This document shows, one piece after another, positions 22,936 through 25,340 of a stretch of DNA of 25,340 bases; position 1 is the first letter of the stretch, and the number at the start of each line of letters is the position of its first letter. The notes under the pieces are model-generated. The model ran no database searches. It saw only the letters and a list, made by a program, of their open reading frames with translations, and had not been told where the DNA came from. Source of the DNA: Geobacter sp. UBA6151 (GTDB lineage Bacteria; Desulfobacterota; Desulfuromonadia; Geobacterales; Pseudopelobacteraceae); contig DIUT01000067.1 of NCBI GenBank assembly GCA_002423105.1, forward strand, positions 1-25,340, written 5' to 3'. The position numbers were made by a program, and so were the translations under genes.

Positions 22936-23322
22936 ATGAGTCATCAGCGCAAACCGGAAATCAACTTCAACTACATCTACAATTACAGCTACAACCCGGT
23001 CTATACCAACGGCGTGCAGGGCGGCTTTACCCCCAGGGGTGAGCTGGTCATGCACTTTTACCAGGAGCGCCCGGCCCTGCCCAAGGAACTGACCCACGAG
23101 ATCACCCCTGAAGGCGGCATCGGCACCCTGACCGAATCAGATCCCAAGAACCTGAACAGCACCATGGTCCGCTACATTGAAAATGGCGTTACCATGAACT
23201 TTCAGACCGCTGCCATGATCCATGCCTGGCTGGGTGAGCAACTGGGCCAGATGCAGGCCATCATGAAGGCGCAGCAGGATTTTCTCGAAGGCGGAGCACC
23301 GGAAGCAGCCCAGGAAGGGTAA
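22936..23322 (+). CDS. Conserved hypothetical protein, possibly DUF3467-like
   Basis: This 128-residue soluble protein is of unknown function. An unusual Asn/Tyr-rich opening (INFNYIYNYSYNPVYTNGVQ) leads into GGFTPRGELVMHFYQERPAL and a C-terminal helix with TAAMIHAWLGEQLGQMQAIM. The plan, 'NG-x-x-G-x-TP-x-E-x-x-x-x-F' then a terminal helix, resembles the DUF3467 family, but I am not certain. ATG 22936 is chosen because a GGAGAGGA stretch precedes it and upstream residues in the frame are low quality. It ends 22 bp before a long hairpin terminator and may be co-transcribed with the MFS gene (99 bp gap). Confidence 0.75.
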   Translation: MSHQRKPEINFNYIYNYSYNPVYTNGVQGGFTPRGELVMHFYQERPALPKELTHEITPEGGIGTLTESDPKNLNSTMVRYIENGVTMNFQTAAMIHAWLGEQLGQMQAIMKAQQDFLEGGAPEAAQEG

Positions 23323-23344
23323 GTTTTCTGAAAAAACATCCCGA

Positions 23345-23386
23345 ACAAAAAACGGCCCGTGGACAACTCCACGGGCCGTTTTTTGT
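23345..23386. terminator. Strong bidirectional Rho-independent terminator; class C intron target
   Basis: A 19-bp perfect stem (23345-23363 with 23368-23386, core CGGCCCGTGGA) has a CAAC loop and A- and T-runs at the two ends. A group II intron begins about 6 bases after it; class C introns characteristically insert just downstream of such hairpins. Confidence 0.95.
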
Positions 23387-23867
23387 TATCCGTGTGCGCC
23401 CAGCATGGCGCGTGTCGCGTAAGCGACATCTGTTTGACTGTGGTGGTCAAGCAGTGACTTGGAGGTGAAAGTCCTCTATGGACCCTGATGGTGGGAACCA
23501 TTAGCCGGACGGCAAGGGTGTCCGTCGCGAGGCGGAATCTGAAGGAAGCCGCAGGCAAAATCCCGGCCCGACGAACAGAAATCGCATATGAGGCAGTCAC
23601 ATCCGGGCGAGAAGGCACGTAACTTCAAAGCCCTACAACCATCCGGAGGGTGTGGCTGTAAATGCGGCGGGTATATGGGATGAAGGTCACGCGAATTACC
23701 TGGGGAGGTCTGCTGTCCCGCACCGGGCGAAATCCAGGTGCAGGGGAATTGGGATTAAATGGCCTGTTCCCTCATGTTCGGCAGAAGTCAGCAGAAGCCA
23801 TAATAGTCGGCTTGACCAGACGATGAAGGGCGGAACTTGAAACGACGGAAAGGAACCCTGAATTTCG

Positions 23868-25268
23868 ATGACGACAGTAGCAGCAGAAGGCCGGATTGAG
23901 ATACCCGGCGCCATACCGGAGTTGAGCGGTCGGAAACCGCAGTTGGCCGGTAATGGTGCGGCAAACGTCACGGGAATGCGGGACAACTCTGCTCCGAAGA
24001 CGGACGGACTGATGGAAGTAGTAGTCAGCCGAGGCAACATGATGGCGGCATATGAACGTGTACTGCGCAACAAAGGAGCCCCCGGCGTGGACGACATGCC
24101 GGTAACAGCCCTGAAGGAGTACTTGCAAGAACACTGGCCGCGCATCAAAGAAGAACTGCTGGCGGGGAAATACACCCCGTTACCGGTACTGAAGGTAGAA
24201 ATACCCAAGCCGAGCGGCGGCACAAGAATGCTGGGAATCCCCACCGTCCTTGACCGTCTCATCCAGCAGGCAGTACATCAGGCAATGAGACCGCTGTTCG
24301 ATCCGGACTTCTCCAACCACTCCTACGGGTTTCGTCCCGGAAAGAGCGCCCATCAAGCCATCAAAGCTGCTCGTCAATATGTTGAGAGCGGCAAACGATG
24401 GGTGGTCGATATCGACCTAGAGAAATTCTTTGACCGCGTCAACCACGACATCCTCATGTCGCTGGTAAAACGCAAAGTCAGGGATAAACAGGTGCTGAAG
24501 CTGATAGACAGCTACCTGAAAGCGGGAATGTTTGAGGGCGGCATCACGTCCCCCCGGCAAGAAGGAACACCGCAGGGTGGTCCTCTCTCGCCGTTTCTAT
24601 CAAACATTCTACTGGACGAACTCGACAAGGAACTGGAGAGCCGGGGTCACACCTTTTGCCGTTTTGCTGATGATTGCAACATCTACGTTGCCACCAAAGC
24701 CAGCGGCGAACGGGTCATGGCCTCAATCACCACATTCCTGTCACACCGGCTCAAGCTCACGGTCAACCAAGGCAAAAGCGCGGTTGATCGCCCATGGCAG
24801 AGAACCTTTCTGGGTTACAGCATGACGTGGCACCATAAACCCCGCCTGAGAGTGGGCGGTAAAGTGCCGGCAAGGCTGAAAGCAACCCTGAAGGAAATAT
24901 GCCGACGGGGTAAAGGAAGAAGCCTGCGCCAGACCATAACAGACGTGAATCCGAAACTGCGGGGGTGGTTGAACTACTTCCGTTATGCAGCAGCGGAAAA
25001 CCTCTTCAAGGAACTGGATGGCTGGCTTCGGCGGAAACTGCGCTGCATCTTGTGGCGACAGTGGAAGCGCTCCTACACCCGAGCAAAGAACCTGATCAAA
25101 CTGGGATTGTCTGGGGATGCATCATGGCGGTTAGCAAGAAACCAGCGTGGCCCGTGGTGGCACGCCGGGACGAACGTCATGCATCGTGTTCTTCCGAATT
25201 CCTACTTCGACGACCTTGGCCTGATATCGCTTCAGAGCCAGTACAACCGACTTCAGCGCGTATCATGA
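23868..25268 (+). CDS. ltrA: Group II intron reverse transcriptase/maturase (LtrA family, no endonuclease domain)
   Basis: This 466-residue intron-encoded protein has the RT blocks in order: KVEIPKPSGGTRMLGIPTVL, SYGFRPGKSAHQAI, WVVDIDLEKFFDRVNHD (from 178; Asp 181 and 183 region), EGTPQGGPLSPFLSNILLDE, and the catalytic box FADD at 266-269 within CRFADDCNIYV. The box has Phe where Tyr is usual. The thumb/maturase (X) domain follows, including LNYFRYAAAENLFKELDGWL. No C-terminal HNH zinc endonuclease is present, as expected for class C. The protein would help the RNA fold and splice and copy it at new sites. ATG 23868 has only a distant GGAAAGGAA upstream. The first ~45 residues are low-complexity and a downstream start such as Met 49-50 is possible. 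Confidence 0.96.
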   Translation: MTTVAAEGRIEIPGAIPELSGRKPQLAGNGAANVTGMRDNSAPKTDGLMEVVVSRGNMMAAYERVLRNKGAPGVDDMPVTALKEYLQEHWPRIKEELLAGKYTPLPVLKVEIPKPSGGTRMLGIPTVLDRLIQQAVHQAMRPLFDPDFSNHSYGFRPGKSAHQAIKAARQYVESGKRWVVDIDLEKFFDRVNHDILMSLVKRKVRDKQVLKLIDSYLKAGMFEGGITSPRQEGTPQGGPLSPFLSNILLDELDKELESRGHTFCRFADDCNIYVATKASGERVMASITTFLSHRLKLTVNQGKSAVDRPWQRTFLGYSMTWHHKPRLRVGGKVPARLKATLKEICRRGKGRSLRQTITDVNPKLRGWLNYFRYAAAENLFKELDGWLRRKLRCILWRQWKRSYTRAKNLIKLGLSGDASWRLARNQRGPWWHAGTNVMHRVLPNSYFDDLGLISLQSQYNRLQRVS

Positions 25269-25300
25269 ACCGCCGTATACGGAACCGTTCGTACGGTGGT
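25269..25300 (+). ncRNA. Group II intron domain V (catalytic hairpin)
   Basis: The lower helix is ACCGCCGTA (25269-25277) with TACGGTGGT (25292-25300), one G-U pair. The upper stem is ACG/CGT with a GAAC loop and a two-base bulge (TC). The triad position reads CGC, as in class C introns. The GC-rich domain VI hairpin follows immediately. Confidence 0.85.
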
Positions 25301-25340
25301 GTGGGAGGACGGCGGGGGAGACCCCGCCTCCTACCCGATT

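Larger units (their letters stand above)
23392..25339 (+). mobile_element. Complete group II intron, bacterial class C type
   Basis: The 5' end fits the GUGYG consensus at 23392 (GTGTG) or 23394 (GTGCG). The 3' end is taken at CCCGAT, 25339. Domains I-III occupy roughly 23392-23800, the maturase gene lies in domain IV, and domain V (25269-25300) and domain VI (25301-25336) follow. Class C is supported by the CGC-type catalytic triad in domain V, a maturase without endonuclease domain, and insertion right after a terminator hairpin. All parts look intact, so it may be active as a ribozyme and retroelement. The 5' exon end TTATCC could pair with GGATGA at 23678-23683 (tentative EBS1). Confidence 0.88.

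Overview
This window looks like chromosomal DNA of a Gram-negative, anaerobic, Geobacter-like deltaproteobacterium (Desulfuromonadia; the Geobacter lovleyi / Pelobacter propionicus neighbourhood is my best guess). The signs are a small membrane-anchored c-type cytochrome, the PyrK-type dihydroorotate dehydrogenase, a homologue of the Desulfovibrio FMN-binding protein, and hopanoid head-group genes hpnJ/hpnK. The assignment is inference; there is no rRNA in the window.

Layout. (1) 1-3.9 kb, + strand: chaperones dnaK and dnaJ, a small membrane protein and a diheme cytochrome, closed by a strong bidirectional terminator. (2) 4-9.7 kb, - strand: a TPR/SLH lipoprotein, then a tight operon read rimI > pyrK > pyrD > MscS channel with a cyclic-nucleotide-binding domain > HD-domain hydrolase. 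tRNA-Gln(UUG), with its own promoter and terminator, sits just before rimI, and a crotonase gene lies upstream of the tRNA. (3) 10.8-14.5 kb, + strand: a polysaccharide deacetylase, an overlapping TTG-started Cys-rich mini-protein, a GAF-GGDEF diguanylate cyclase with an intact I-site, a CsgG-like lipoprotein and an FMN-binding protein. (4) 14.5-17.3 kb: an accessory patch with a yefM-yoeB toxin-antitoxin pair whose toxin has lost a standard start codon, a decayed RAYT/REP element, a RES-domain protein with an N-terminal zinc-knuckle region, and an AT-rich intergenic region with repeated 18-bp motifs and a perfect DnaA box. (5) 17.3-20.9 kb, - strand: a translationally coupled operon hpnJ > hpnK > small DMT transporter > proC behind a near-consensus sigma-70 promoter. 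(6) 21-23.4 kb: a secreted ComEA-like helix-hairpin-helix protein, an MFS transporter and a small conserved protein ending in a long hairpin terminator. (7) 23.4-25.34 kb: a complete group II intron of bacterial class C type, inserted directly after that terminator, encoding an endonuclease-less reverse transcriptase/maturase.

How the genes work together. Most genes are housekeeping: protein folding, pyrimidine and proline synthesis, ribosomal protein acetylation. The hpnJ/hpnK pair points to cyclitol-ether or glucosamine hopanoid head groups. The DMT protein and proC share that transcript for unknown reasons. The MscS-CNBD/HD pair could be a nucleotide-gated osmotic module. The points most worth a second look are the yoeB ATA start codon, the unpaired RES protein, the missed Cys-rich gene with its relic copy, and the repeat cluster near 17.1 kb.
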